Notes: generated by a model from the sequence alone, not told the origin. Positions 7,826 to 16,771 are shown, numbered from the stretch's first letter. The stretch: 64,000 nt of DNA from Streptomyces sp. CHD11 (GCF_018638295.1 NZ_JABTTS010000002.1:1-64000), one strand, 5' to 3'. Numbers and translations are program-made.

Positions 7826-8598
7826 ATGTACGACATGGGTACACGCAAGCGAGCACTGACACTGGTGGCACAGAGGCGCAGCCTGAACTCCGTCAGCAAG
7901 GAGATGGGGATCTCCAGATACGCCATCCGCTCCTGGCAGACGTGCATCGAGCCGGTCAAGCACGGAGGCATGCCCTGCCCGCGCTGTCAGGACACCCCAC
8001 CGCCCCCGAGGAACCTGCGGCCTACGCCTACCTCCTCGGCCTTTACCTCGGCGATGGCTGCATCAGCGCCCATCGCCGAGGCGTGTACTTCATGCGCATC
8101 ACCCTGGACAACGCATGGCCGGGCATCATCGACGAGTGCGAGACGGCACTGCGCGCCGCTCGCCCGGACAACAGCGTCTTCCGCGTTCAGAGGCAGGGCT
8201 GCGTATCAGTCACCAGCAGCAGCAAGCACTGGCCCTGCCTCTTCCCCCAGCACGGCCCAGGCATGAAACACACCCGCAAGATCGCCCTCGAACCATGGCA
8301 GCAGGCTATCGCCGACAACCACCCCTGGGCCCTCATCCGCGGGCTCATCCATTCAGACGGCTGCCGCATCACCAACTGGACGACCCGCATCGTCGCCGGC
8401 GAGCGCAAGCGCTACGAGTACCCCCGGTACTTCTTCACCAACACCTCGGCCGACATCATCCGACTCTTCACGGACGCCCTCGATCGCGTCGATGTCGAGT
8501 GGAAGCCGCTCAACCAGAGCCGCGCCGCGGTCACGATCTCCGTCGCCCGCAAGGCCTCCGTAGCCCTGATGGACCTCCACGTGGGCCCCAAGTACTGA
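7826..8598 (+). pseudogene. HTH-LAGLIDADG homing-endonuclease-like protein, split by a frameshift
   Basis: Two overlapping frames together encode one protein of about 257 residues. The first, from the ATG at 7826, has an HTH-like segment (SLNSVSKEMGISRYAIRSWQ) and CPRCQD. The second has two LAGLIDADG-type motifs, YLLGLYLGDGCIS and LIRGLIHSDGCR, spaced about 100 residues apart, and ends in HVGPKY at 8598. The frames join within 7991-8010 by a -1 shift at a run of five C (8003-8007), as if one base has been lost. Full-length relatives that I recall from other Streptomyces, often next to tRNA genes, are uninterrupted. The free-standing gene starts 104 bases after the tRNA, behind the tRNA terminator. 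A programmed slip or a sequencing error are alternatives to gene decay. Confidence 0.75.
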
Positions 8599-8623
8599 CC
8601 GCTCCGGGGCCCGCACCGGCCCC

Positions 8624-10060
8624 CTACTTCGGGCTGTCGTCCTCGCCGATGTGGTGGACGCGGAGCAGGTTGGTGGAGCCGGAGACGCCCGGCGGGGAGC
8701 CGGCCGTGATGACGACCGTGTCGCCCTTGTCGCAGCGGGCGTACCTCAGCAGCAGGTCGTCGACCTGGTCGACCATCGCGTCGGTGGAGTTCACACGGGG
8801 GCCGAGGAAGGTCTCCACGCCCCAGCTGAGACTGAGCTGTGAGCGGGTCGCCGGGTCGGGGGTGAAGGCGAGGACGGGGATCGGGGAGCGGTAGCGGGAG
8901 AGCCGGCGGGCGGTGTCGCCGGACTGGCTGAAGGCGACCAGGAATCGGGCGCCGAGGAAGTCACCCGTCTCGGCCGCCGCGCGGGCGACCGCGCCGCCCT
9001 GGGTGCGGGGCTTGTTGCGTTCGGTGAGGGGCGGGAGTCCCTTGGCGAGGATGTCCTCCTCGGCCGCCTCCACGATGCGCGCCATGGTGCGGACGGTGTC
9101 GATGGCGTGTTTGCCGACGCTGGTCTCGCCGGAGAGCATCACGGCGTCGGTGCCGTCGATGACGGCGTTGGCGACGTCGGAGGCTTCGGCGCGGGTGGGG
9201 CGGGCGTTGTCGATCATCGAGTCGAGCATCTGGGTGGCGACGATGACCGGTTTGGCGTTGCGCCGGGCGAGTTCGACGGCACGCTTCTGGACGATGGGTA
9301 CCTGTTCGAGGGGCATCTCGACGCCGAGGTCGCCGCGGGCGACCATGATGCCGTCGAAGGCGGCGACGATGTCGTCGATGTTGTCGACGGCCTGGGGTTT
9401 CTCGACCTTGGCGATGACGGGGAGGCGGCGGTCCTCGTCGTCCATGATGCGGTGGACGTCCTTGATGTCGCGCCCGCTGCGGACGAAGGAGAGGGCGATG
9501 ACGTCGAAGCCGGTGCGCAGTGCCCAGCGGAGGTCGTCCTCGTCCTTCTTGGAGAGCGCGGGCACGGAGACGGCGACGCCGGGGAGGTTGAGGCCCTTGT
9601 GGTCGGAGACCATGCCGCCCTCGACGACGGTGGTGCGGACGCGGGGGCCGTCGACGGCGGTGACCTCGAGGGTGACCTTGCCGTCGTCGACGAGGATCCT
9701 CTCGCCGGTGGTGACGTCGGCGGCGAGGCCGGCGTAGGTGGTGCCGCAGCCGTGGCGATCGCCTTGGGCGCCGTCCTCGACGGTGATGGTAAAGGTGTCG
9801 CCGCGTTCGAGGAGTGCGGGTCCTTCGGTGAAGCGGCCGAGTCGGATTTTCGGGCCTTGAAGATCGGCGAGGAGGCCGACGCTGCGGCCGGTCTCGTCGG
9901 CGGCTTTTCGTACCCGGTGGTAGCGCTCCTCGTGCTCGGCGTGTTCGCCGTGGCTGAGGTTGAATCGGGCCACGTCCATTCCGGCGTCGACCAGGGCTTT
10001 GATCTGGTCGTAGGAGTCGGTGGCGGGGCCCAGTGTGCAGACGATTTTCGCTCGGCGCAT
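8624..10060 (-). CDS. pyk: pyruvate kinase
   Basis: This glycolytic enzyme converts phosphoenolpyruvate and ADP to pyruvate and ATP. It is 478 residues, the standard length for the bacterial homotetramer. Visible signatures are the N-terminal RRAKIVCTLGPATDS, ARFNLSHGEHAEH, the catalytic-lysine region LPVIAKVEKPQAVDN, MVARGDLGVEMPLEQVPIVQK, VIVATQMLDSMI and DAVMLSGETSVGKHAIDTV. A C-terminal allosteric domain follows, ending in the HHIGEDD tail. The ATG start at 10060 coincides with the conserved N-terminus. The gene stands alone, with 25 bases between its stop and the end of the convergent endonuclease gene. Streptomyces generally has two pyruvate kinases; I believe this position corresponds to Pyk1. 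Confidence 0.97.
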   Translation of the reverse strand: MRRAKIVCTLGPATDSYDQIKALVDAGMDVARFNLSHGEHAEHEERYHRVRKAADETGRSVGLLADLQGPKIRLGRFTEGPALLERGDTFTITVEDGAQGDRHGCGTTYAGLAADVTTGERILVDDGKVTLEVTAVDGPRVRTTVVEGGMVSDHKGLNLPGVAVSVPALSKKDEDDLRWALRTGFDVIALSFVRSGRDIKDVHRIMDDEDRRLPVIAKVEKPQAVDNIDDIVAAFDGIMVARGDLGVEMPLEQVPIVQKRAVELARRNAKPVIVATQMLDSMIDNARPTRAEASDVANAVIDGTDAVMLSGETSVGKHAIDTVRTMARIVEAAEEDILAKGLPPLTERNKPRTQGGAVARAAAETGDFLGARFLVAFSQSGDTARRLSRYRSPIPVLAFTPDPATRSQLSLSWGVETFLGPRVNSTDAMVDQVDDLLLRYARCDKGDTVVITAGSPPGVSGSTNLLRVHHIGEDDSPK

Positions 10061-10154
10061 GGTTCGAGCCTATGGCTTACCGGCGGGTAGCGATCTGGTG
10101 GCGCGTGGCGACTCAACGACCCGTGGGTGAAAGGTTGTTGACAGGGGTTGAATT

Positions 10155-10322
10155 GTGCGCGGGGGTGCTCCGATGAGCATGTCCGGGCCTGGGTGCGGGC
10201 GTTTCATCGGATCGCAGCGGACCCGGATCGCGGAGTGGGCGACGGGGAGGGGTGTGCTGGATCCGGCGGACTTCGCGTCGGTGGACTGGAAGCTGACGCG
10301 GGACGGTACACCGGTGTTCTGA
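10155..10322 (+). CDS. possible small ORF of 55 codons, unknown
   Basis: An open frame from GTG 10155 (or ATG 10173) to TGA 10322 encodes 49-55 residues with a compact, non-repetitive composition (RTRIAEWATGRGVLDPADFA, SVDWKLTRDGTPVF). About 85% of its third positions are G or C. It reads like the C-terminal end of something, but I do not recognise the family. It occupies most of the 288-base gap between pyk and the hydroxylase gene. No convincing ribosome-binding site is visible, so it may be a remnant or chance. Confidence 0.3.
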   Translation: MRGGAPMSMSGPGCGRFIGSQRTRIAEWATGRGVLDPADFASVDWKLTRDGTPVF

Positions 10323-10348
10323 GGCGTCGTCCGTCGTGGCGGGTGACT

Positions 10349-11743
10349 TCAGGTCCCGTCCGCCGGAGAGGTGAGCCGTGCGGCCTGCCGGGCGGGCGGG
10401 ACCTGCCGTGTCCGGGGGTGGAGGCCGAAGGTGGTGAAGGCGGTGCGGGCGGGGAGCGCGTAGACCGTCCGGCCGGTGAGGTGGTTGAGGATCGTGGCGC
10501 TGCGCCAGGCGGCGAGTCCCAGGTCCGGGGCGCCGACGCCGTGGGTGTGCAGTTCGGCGTTCTGGACGTAGACACCGCCGGTGAGGGAGCGGTCGAGGAC
10601 GAGGCGGAAGTGCGCGTCGATACGGGGACGGCCGGCGCGGTCGCGGCGCAGGTGGGGTTCGAGCGGGCCGAGGAGCGTGTCCAGGGAGCGTGGCCGGTGG
10701 CCGGTGGCGAGGACGACGGCGTCGGTGGTGAGGCGGGTACGGGTCTGCTGGTGGACGTGTTCGAGGTGGAGTTCGATTCTCGCGCCGGCGGTGCGGTGGG
10801 CGGCCCGGACGTGGACGGCGGGGGTGAGGACGGTGTCGGGCCAGCCGCCGTGGAGGGTGCGCCGGTAGAGCTCGTCGTGGATGGCGGCGAGGGTGGCCGT
10901 GTCGACGCCCTTGTGGAGCTGCCACTGGGCGGGGACGAGCCGGTCGCGGACGGGTTCGGGGAGGGCGTGGAAGTAGCGGGTGTGGTCGGGGGTGAAGTGT
11001 TCGAGGCCGAGTTTGGAGTACTCCATGGGGGCGAAGGCCCCGGTGCGGCCGATCCAGTGCAGCCGTTCTCGGCCCTGTGGCCGGTGGCGCAGCAGGTCGA
11101 GGTACACCTCGGCGCCGGACTGTCCGGTGCCGACGACGGTGATGTGGTCCGCGGCCAGGAGGGTGTCGCGGTGGGTGAGGTAGTCCTCGGTGTGGACGAC
11201 GGGGAGGCCGGGGGTGCCGGTGAGGGGGCGCAGCGGTTCGGGCGTCCAGGGTTCGCTGCCGATGCCGAGCACGATGTTGCGGGCGTGGACGCGGCCGGTG
11301 GCGGCGGTGTGGCCGTCGGCGGCGGTGCGGGTGAACTCGGCTTCGAAGAGGGCGCTGCGGGCGTTCCAGCGGACGGTGTCGACCCGGTGGCCGAAGCGGA
11401 GCGCGGGCAGGTGGCCGGCGACCCAGCGGCAGTAGGCGTCGTACTCGGTGCGGCGGATGTGGAAGTGCTCGGCGAAGTAGAAGGGGTAGAGGCGGTCGCG
11501 GGCTCTGAGGTGGTTGAGGAAGGTCCAGGGGCTGGTCGGGTCGGCCAGGGTGACGAGGTCGGCGAGGAAGGACACCTGGACGGTGGCGTCGTCGAGGAGC
11601 AGGCCGGGGTGCCAGGTGAAGTCGGGGCACCGGTCGTAGAAGGCGGTGCGCAGGCCGGGGAGGGGGTGGGCGAGGGCGGCGAGGGAGAGGTTGAAGGGGC
11701 CGATGCCGATGCCGAGCAGGTCGTACGGGGTGGTGGGCGTCAT
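10349..11743 (-). CDS. lysine/ornithine N-monooxygenase (siderophore hydroxylase family)
   Basis: This 464-residue flavoprotein belongs to the IucD/PvdA/DesB N-hydroxylating family. It would use FAD, NADPH and O2 to convert the terminal amine of lysine, ornithine or a diamine to a hydroxylamine. It has an N-terminal FAD motif (DLLGIGIGPFNLSLAAL), a substrate-region signature (FTWHPGLLLDDATVQVSFL, DLVTLADPTSPWTFLNHLR), an NADPH-binding GxGxSG (VVGTGQSGAEVYLDLL) and the late ATGHRP motif. The ATG overlaps the stop of the upstream decarboxylase gene (ATGA, 11740-11743), so they are translationally coupled. No acyltransferase or IucA/IucC-type synthetase follows; the next gene downstream is pyk. 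The preferred amine cannot be told from sequence. Confidence 0.9.
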   Translation of the reverse strand: MTPTTPYDLLGIGIGPFNLSLAALAHPLPGLRTAFYDRCPDFTWHPGLLLDDATVQVSFLADLVTLADPTSPWTFLNHLRARDRLYPFYFAEHFHIRRTEYDAYCRWVAGHLPALRFGHRVDTVRWNARSALFEAEFTRTAADGHTAATGRVHARNIVLGIGSEPWTPEPLRPLTGTPGLPVVHTEDYLTHRDTLLAADHITVVGTGQSGAEVYLDLLRHRPQGRERLHWIGRTGAFAPMEYSKLGLEHFTPDHTRYFHALPEPVRDRLVPAQWQLHKGVDTATLAAIHDELYRRTLHGGWPDTVLTPAVHVRAAHRTAGARIELHLEHVHQQTRTRLTTDAVVLATGHRPRSLDTLLGPLEPHLRRDRAGRPRIDAHFRLVLDRSLTGGVYVQNAELHTHGVGAPDLGLAAWRSATILNHLTGRTVYALPARTAFTTFGLHPRTRQVPPARQAARLTSPADGT

Positions 11744-13110
11744 CGGGGTCCTTCCGCGTGGGCCCGGCGGACGAGGGTGAGCAGGCCCGCCAGGTCGTCG
11801 GGGCGGGTGGCGGGGTTGAGGAGGGTGGCCTTCAGCCAGAGCCGGCCGTCGGCGCGGGCGCGGCCGAGGACGGCGCGGCCGGTGGCGAGGAGGCGCCGGC
11901 GCACTTCCGCGACCTCGGGACCGGTGGCGTCCACGGGCCGGAAGAGGACGGTGCTGATGACGGGCCGGTCGTGCAGGTCGAAGCAGGGGTCGGCGTGGAC
12001 GAGGCGGGCGAACTCCTCTGCCTGGGCGCAGACCTGGTCGACCAGGGCGCCGAGTCCGGTGCGGCCGAGGGTCTTGAGGGTGACGGCGATTTTGAGGACG
12101 TCGGCGCGCCGGGTGGTGCGCAGGGAGCGGCCGAGCAGGTCGGGGAGTCCGGCGTCGGTGTCGTCGTCGGCGTTGAGATAGTCGGCGTGGTGGTGCAGGG
12201 CGCTGAGGTCCTGGGGGTCGCGGACGGTGAGAAGGCCGGCGGGAACGGGCTGCCAGCCGAGTTTGTGCAGGTCGAGTGCGATGGTGTCGGCGGCGTCGAG
12301 TCCGGCGAGTTTGGGCCGGTGGCGGTCGCTGAAGAGGAGGGGCCCTCCGTAGGCGGCGTCGATGTGCAGCCGGGCACCGTGGGCGGCGCAGCGGGCGGCG
12401 ATCTCGGGCAGCGGGTCGATGAGGCCGGTGTCGGTGGTGCCGGCGGTGGCGGCGACCAGGTGGGGTCCCGGCAGGCGGGTGAGGGTGTGGTCGAGGGCGG
12501 TGGGGTCGAGGGTGCCGGTGGGGGCCGGGATCTCGACGGGGTCGGGCAGGCCGAGGAGCCAGGCGGCGCGGGGCAGTGAGTGGTGGGCGCCGGCGGCGTG
12601 GACCAGCCGTACGGCGGGGCCGTGCGTTTCCCTGGCGAGGAGGAGGGCGAGCTGGTTGGCCTCGGTGCCGCCGGTGGTGACGAGGCTGTCGGTGTGGCCG
12701 GCCTCGGCGGCGAGGGCGCGGGTCAGGAGGGCTTCCAGGGTGGAGGCGGCCGGGGCCTGGTCCCAGGAGTCGAGGGAGGGGTTGAGGACGCTCGCGGCGA
12801 GGTCAGCGGCGACCGCGACGGCGAGCGGCGGGCAGTGCAGGTGGGCGGCGCACCAGGGGTGTGCGGGGTCGGCGGCGCCTTCGGCGAGGGCGCGGACGAG
12901 GGTGTGCAGGGCGTCGGGGTCGCCCCGGTCGGGCAGGACGTCGCCGAGCGCGTCCCGGACTGCCGCGGTGACCGCTTGCGGTCCCCCGGGCGGCAGCGGT
13001 CCTCCGCGCGTCCGGGCGCCTCTGCTCAGGGCGTCGAGGACGGTGTCGAGCAACGGCCTCAGACGGTCGGGGCCCTGAGGGCCCGAGGCGAGGGGCGGGG
13101 GCGTGCTCAT
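11740..13110 (-). CDS. PLP-dependent group II decarboxylase (DesA / diaminobutyrate decarboxylase type)
   Basis: This encodes 456 residues of a fold-type I PLP decarboxylase. Motifs include SWDQAPAASTLEALLTRAL, LVTTGGTEANQLALLLARE, the His stacking on PLP in HAAGAHHSLPRAA, HIDAAYGGPLLFSD and the PLP lysine in ALDLHKLGWQPVPAG. Relatives decarboxylate lysine (DesA, giving cadaverine), ornithine or 2,4-diaminobutyrate. Coupled to an N-hydroxylase, the parsimonious role is making an N-hydroxydiamine building block for a hydroxamate siderophore. The ATG at 13110 is preceded by GGAGG at six bases; the frame is open to 13191, but that extension would overlap an iron-box-like site. It is not the usual desABCD cluster, because desC and desD are absent. 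Confidence 0.88.
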   Translation of the reverse strand: MSTPPPLASGPQGPDRLRPLLDTVLDALSRGARTRGGPLPPGGPQAVTAAVRDALGDVLPDRGDPDALHTLVRALAEGAADPAHPWCAAHLHCPPLAVAVAADLAASVLNPSLDSWDQAPAASTLEALLTRALAAEAGHTDSLVTTGGTEANQLALLLARETHGPAVRLVHAAGAHHSLPRAAWLLGLPDPVEIPAPTGTLDPTALDHTLTRLPGPHLVAATAGTTDTGLIDPLPEIAARCAAHGARLHIDAAYGGPLLFSDRHRPKLAGLDAADTIALDLHKLGWQPVPAGLLTVRDPQDLSALHHHADYLNADDDTDAGLPDLLGRSLRTTRRADVLKIAVTLKTLGRTGLGALVDQVCAQAEEFARLVHADPCFDLHDRPVISTVLFRPVDATGPEVAEVRRRLLATGRAVLGRARADGRLWLKATLLNPATRPDDLAGLLTLVRRAHAEGPR

Positions 13111-13179
13111 GGGCGTCCTCCGGGGCGGCGCGCGGGAGGATGCCAGCTTGTACGGGGATGGGGTGCCACGCCCGGAAAG

Positions 13180-13198
13180 GCAGGTAATCAAACCCTAA
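13180..13198 (-). promoter_or_regulatory. candidate iron box (DmdR/IdeR-type operator)
   Basis: Read on the minus strand the site is TTAGGGTTTGATTACCTGC, matching 12 of 19 positions of the iron-box consensus I recall for actinobacterial DmdR/IdeR (TTAGGTTAGGCTCACCTAA), including the TTAGG and ACCT half-sites. It ends 70 bases upstream of the decarboxylase ATG, a plausible operator position for the decarboxylase-hydroxylase pair. This fits the proposed siderophore role. Confidence 0.55.
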
Positions 13199-13530
13199 CG
13201 AGGGTATGCCCTGTTTGACGAGGTGCGGATCGGGCCGGAGGGCGTCGACGGCCGCACACGGGCGCTGCGTGCGGGCGAGCGGGACCAGGACGCGGGAACG
13301 CCGGCACCCGGCGGCGCCGCCCGTGGGGGTGCCCGCGGGAGCACCCGCGCACAGGTCACAGGCGCCCCCGCACGGCGTGTGGTGCCAGGGCCTGTCCGGC
13401 GGATCAGGTCGGAGAAGGCCGGCAGCGTTCCGCGTCCCAGGAGTCGACGCGGAGCGGTCGGGGACCGGCGACCACGCCGCAGGGGGTCGGGCCGGATCCC
13501 AGGTCCGCGGCGTGATCGGCGGGACAAAGC
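13199..13530. other. 332-base gap, no recognised gene
   Basis: This lies between the iron-box region and the 3' end of pepN. Open frames exist on both strands, but all are Arg/Pro/Gly-rich shadows without family signatures or good ribosome-binding sites. I see no repeat, RNA or strong terminator. Confidence 0.5.
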
Positions 13531-16068
13531 CTACTCCTGCTGTACGCGCAGCGCGCGTGCCAGGTCGTCGAGTTGGTCGGCGAGCTTGCGGCGCAGGGCG
13601 GGCGTGGGGTCGGCCTTGCGCAGGCACTTCTGGCCGAGCTTGAGGTTCTCGGCGTCGACGGCGTACGCCGGGAAGGCCCAGCGTCCGACGGCCTCGGCGA
13701 TGGCGGGTCCCCGGCGGTCGGCGAGGGCGACGGCGTCCTTGTAGTAGCGGGCCACGTAGGGGCGTACCAGGTCGGCCTGTTCGGGCTGCCAGAAGCCCCG
13801 GGCGGTGGCGGTGAACAGGTAGTTCGACAGGTCGGCGCGGTCGTCGGAGCCGAACATGGCGTCCCAGGCGCGGGCCTTGGCGTCCTCGTCGGGCAGGGCG
13901 GCGCGGCAGCGGGCGGCGCCCTCCCGGCCGGTGGCGCTGGGGTCGCGTTCCAGTTCGGCGGCGATGGCGGCCTCGTCCACGGCGCCGAGCACGGCGAGAC
14001 GGGCGAGGACCCGCCAGCGCAGTTCGGGGTCGAGTTCGGGGCCGCCGGGGACGGTGCCGTCGGCGAGCCAGGCGGCGATGGTGTCGGGCTGGGCGGCGGT
14101 GTCGATGCGGTGGCGTACGGCGATGAGGCGCAGGCCGGGGTGGTCGCCGTCCTCGGTGCGGCGGATGAGGTCGCGGCACAGTGCGGTGAGGGTGGCGAGC
14201 GCGGCGGGTCGCCGGCCGGGGCCGGTGTAGCGGTCGGCGACGTGGGCGCAGGCGAAGGCGAGGACCCCCTGGACGAGGGCGAGGTCGGTCTCCTCCGGCA
14301 GGTGGGCGGCGGCGGTGGCCAGGTAGTCGGCGGGGGCGAGCTCTCCGTCGCGGACCATGTCGCGCAGCGTGTTCCACACGACGGCCCGGGTGAGGGCGTC
14401 GGGGATGCCCGACAGCCCGCGCAGGACGGTCTCCAGGGAGGTGTCGTCCAGGCGGATCTTGGCGTAGGTGAGGTCCAGGTCGTTGGGGACGACGAGGGCG
14501 GGGCGGGTGCCGGTGCGCGGTTCGGGGGCCGTGTCCTGGGGGATGTCGGCCTCGTGGCGTTCCCTCAGCAGGAGACTGCGGCCCTCGTGGAGGTCACGGT
14601 CGTACACGCCGACGGTGACGCGGTGCGGGCGGTCGCCCTCGCGGTCGAGGGCGAGGGTCCACTGGCCGGGGCGGGCGTCGACGGTGGCGGTGAGGGTGTC
14701 GACGCCGGTGGTGCGCAGCCAGGCGTCGGCCCAGGCGTGGACGTCGCGTTCGGTGGCGGCGGCGAGGGAGTCGATGAAGTCGGCGAGGGTGGCGTTGGCG
14801 AACCGGTGCCGCTGGAAGTGGATGTTGATGCCGGCGAGGAAGTCCTTCTCACCGAGCCATGCGACGAGCTGGCGCAGCGCGGAGGCGCCCTTGGCGTAGG
14901 AGATGCCGTCGAAGTTGAGCAGCGCGGAGGCGGTGTCCGAGACGTCCCCGGGGGCCACGGGGTGGGTGGAGGGCCGCTGGTCGGCGTCGTAGCCCCAGGC
15001 TTTGCGGGAGACGCCGAAGTCGGTCCAGGTGTCGGTGCCCCTCCATCGGGGGGGCTGCCCCCCGGACCCTCCGGGGGCGACTTCGTTGAGGGTCTGGTAG
15101 CCCATGTACTCGGCGAAGGACTCGTTCAGCCAGATGTCGTCCCACCACCTCAGGGTGACGAGGTCGCCGAACCACATGTGGGCCATCTCGTGGGCGATGA
15201 CCATGGCGCGGGTCTGGCGTTCGGTGTCGGTGACGGCGGAGCGGTAGACGAACTCGTCGCGGAAGGTGACCAGTCCGGGGTTCTCCATGGCGCCCGCGTT
15301 GAACTCGGGGACGAAGGCCTGGTCGTAGGAGTCGAAGGGGTAGGGCTCCTCGAACTTCTCGTGGTAGCGGTCGAAGCAGGCGCGGGTGATGTCGAGGAGT
15401 TCCTCGGCGTCGGCGTCGAGGTACGGGGCGAGTGAGCGGCGGCAGTGGATGCCGAAGGGCAGTCCGCGGTGCTCGGTGCGTACGGAGTGCCAGGGCCCGG
15501 CGGCGACGGCGACGAGGTAGGTGGGGATCAGCGGGGTGGGCGCGGCCCGCCACACTCCGCCGCCGGTGTGCTCGGTCACGCCGTTGGCGAGGACGCTCCA
15601 GCCGTCGGGGGCGGTGACGGCGAGGTCGAAGACGGCCTTGAGGTCGGGCTGGTCGAAGGCGGCGAAGACCCGCTGGACGTCGTCGAGGAACAACTGGGTG
15701 TAGACGTAGGTCTCGCCGTCGGTGGGGTCGGTGAAGCGGTGCATGCCCTCGCCCGTGCGGGAGTAGCGCATGCTCGCCTCGACGCGCAGTTCGTGGTCGC
15801 CGGCGGTGAGGTTCTTCAGGGGCAGTCTGTTGCCGTCGAGGGTGGCGGGGTCCAGGGGCTGTCCGTCGAGGGTGACGGAGCGCAGCTCGGCGGGCTTGAT
15901 CTCGAGGAAGGTGTCCGCGTCCGCGCGGGCGCCGAACCTGATCAGGGTGCGCGAGTCGAACGTCTCCTCACCGGTGGTCAGATCGAGTTCGACCGTGTAA
16001 CGGTGGACGTCGAGGAGTTCTGCTCGGTTCTGCGCTTCGTCGCGCGTCAGTACGGACATGCGGGCCAT
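13531..16068 (-). CDS. pepN: aminopeptidase N, M1 metallopeptidase
   Basis: This cytoplasmic zinc exopeptidase removes N-terminal residues from peptides. It is 845 residues, typical for the actinobacterial form. The substrate exopeptidase motif GAMEN is at residues 259-263. The zinc site HEMAH (293-297) is followed 18 residues later by the third ligand in LNESFAE (Glu316). A catalytic domain and a long helical ERAP1-like C-terminal domain follow. The start could be the ATG at 16068 or the one at 16059 (MSVLTRDEAQ), which looks like the conserved N-terminus; neither has a strong ribosome-binding site. It appears monocistronic, with a regulator gene ending 48 bases upstream. Confidence 0.96.
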   Translation of the reverse strand: MARMSVLTRDEAQNRAELLDVHRYTVELDLTTGEETFDSRTLIRFGARADADTFLEIKPAELRSVTLDGQPLDPATLDGNRLPLKNLTAGDHELRVEASMRYSRTGEGMHRFTDPTDGETYVYTQLFLDDVQRVFAAFDQPDLKAVFDLAVTAPDGWSVLANGVTEHTGGGVWRAAPTPLIPTYLVAVAAGPWHSVRTEHRGLPFGIHCRRSLAPYLDADAEELLDITRACFDRYHEKFEEPYPFDSYDQAFVPEFNAGAMENPGLVTFRDEFVYRSAVTDTERQTRAMVIAHEMAHMWFGDLVTLRWWDDIWLNESFAEYMGYQTLNEVAPGGSGGQPPRWRGTDTWTDFGVSRKAWGYDADQRPSTHPVAPGDVSDTASALLNFDGISYAKGASALRQLVAWLGEKDFLAGINIHFQRHRFANATLADFIDSLAAATERDVHAWADAWLRTTGVDTLTATVDARPGQWTLALDREGDRPHRVTVGVYDRDLHEGRSLLLRERHEADIPQDTAPEPRTGTRPALVVPNDLDLTYAKIRLDDTSLETVLRGLSGIPDALTRAVVWNTLRDMVRDGELAPADYLATAAAHLPEETDLALVQGVLAFACAHVADRYTGPGRRPAALATLTALCRDLIRRTEDGDHPGLRLIAVRHRIDTAAQPDTIAAWLADGTVPGGPELDPELRWRVLARLAVLGAVDEAAIAAELERDPSATGREGAARCRAALPDEDAKARAWDAMFGSDDRADLSNYLFTATARGFWQPEQADLVRPYVARYYKDAVALADRRGPAIAEAVGRWAFPAYAVDAENLKLGQKCLRKADPTPALRRKLADQLDDLARALRVQQE

Positions 16069-16116
16069 GCTGCCTGATGCCGTTGCCGTGGCACAGAGGC
16101 GGATCGGGTACGTGGC

Positions 16117-16668
16117 CTATGTCCGGTCTCGTTCGAGCTCCCCGGTCTGCGCCCCCGCGGGCTGTCCGGGCGCCATGTGCGCGTGCGGGTGGGGCAGGGC
16201 GGGATGCGCGGGGGCGGAGGTGCGTTCGGCGAGCCGGGCGCGCAGGGTGCGGATCTCGGCCTCCAGGCCGAGCCGGCGCTGGTGGGCGTCGTAGAGGTGG
16301 CGGATCTTGGTGCGCAGGGCCCAGGGGTCGACGGGTTTGGTGACGAGGTCGGCGACGCCGAGGCCGTACGCGGCGGCCCCGAGCTGCCGGTCGCGGGCGA
16401 AGCCGGTGAGCAGGACGACGGGTATGTGCCGGGTCTGTTCCAGGCGCCGCATGTAGCGCACGACGTCGAGACCGCCGGTGCCGGGCATGTGGACGTCGAG
16501 GAGCAGCAGTCCGACGTTTCCGCGCAGGAGCTGTTTGAGGGCCTCGTCGCCGCTGGTGGCCCGGCCCAGCAGGTGACCCAGCGGGGCCAGGGCGCTCTCC
16601 AGGGCGTACAGGGTGTCCTCGTGGTCGTCGACGATGAGGATCCGGGCGTGGGTCGGCATGGCGCACAC
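16117..16668 (-). CDS. receiver-domain response regulator without a recognisable output domain
   Basis: This encodes 183 residues from the GTG at 16668, or 180 from the ATG at 16659 (MPTHARILIVDDHED). The receiver domain is canonical: acidic pair VDDHED, phospho-acceptor Asp in LLLLDVHMPG, Thr in LLTGFA and Lys in TKPVDPW. A helical segment after residue 125 (AHQRRLGLEAEIRTLRARLA) could be a coiled coil. The remaining 40 or so residues are Pro/His-rich and disordered-looking. With no DNA-binding or enzymatic domain it is a CheY-like single-domain regulator that probably works by protein contact. GAGGAGG lies very close to the GTG and rather far from the ATG, so the start is unresolved. No sensor kinase is nearby. 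Confidence 0.85.
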   Translation of the reverse strand: MCAMPTHARILIVDDHEDTLYALESALAPLGHLLGRATSGDEALKQLLRGNVGLLLLDVHMPGTGGLDVVRYMRRLEQTRHIPVVLLTGFARDRQLGAAAYGLGVADLVTKPVDPWALRTKIRHLYDAHQRRLGLEAEIRTLRARLAERTSAPAHPALPHPHAHMAPGQPAGAQTGELERDRT

Positions 16669-16771
16669 ATCCCTCCTCGGAAGGGACCGGAGACTGTCCG
16701 GACGCTGACGCTCGGTGCTCGTCAGCCGACAAGGAGTGCACAGCGCAGCATGCCCCGCGCGGGCCGTCCTG

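Noticed and set aside
13195-13527. Possible gene in the gap between the decarboxylase and pepN
   Set aside because: All frames there are Arg/Pro/Ser-rich without a start signal or a recognisable family.
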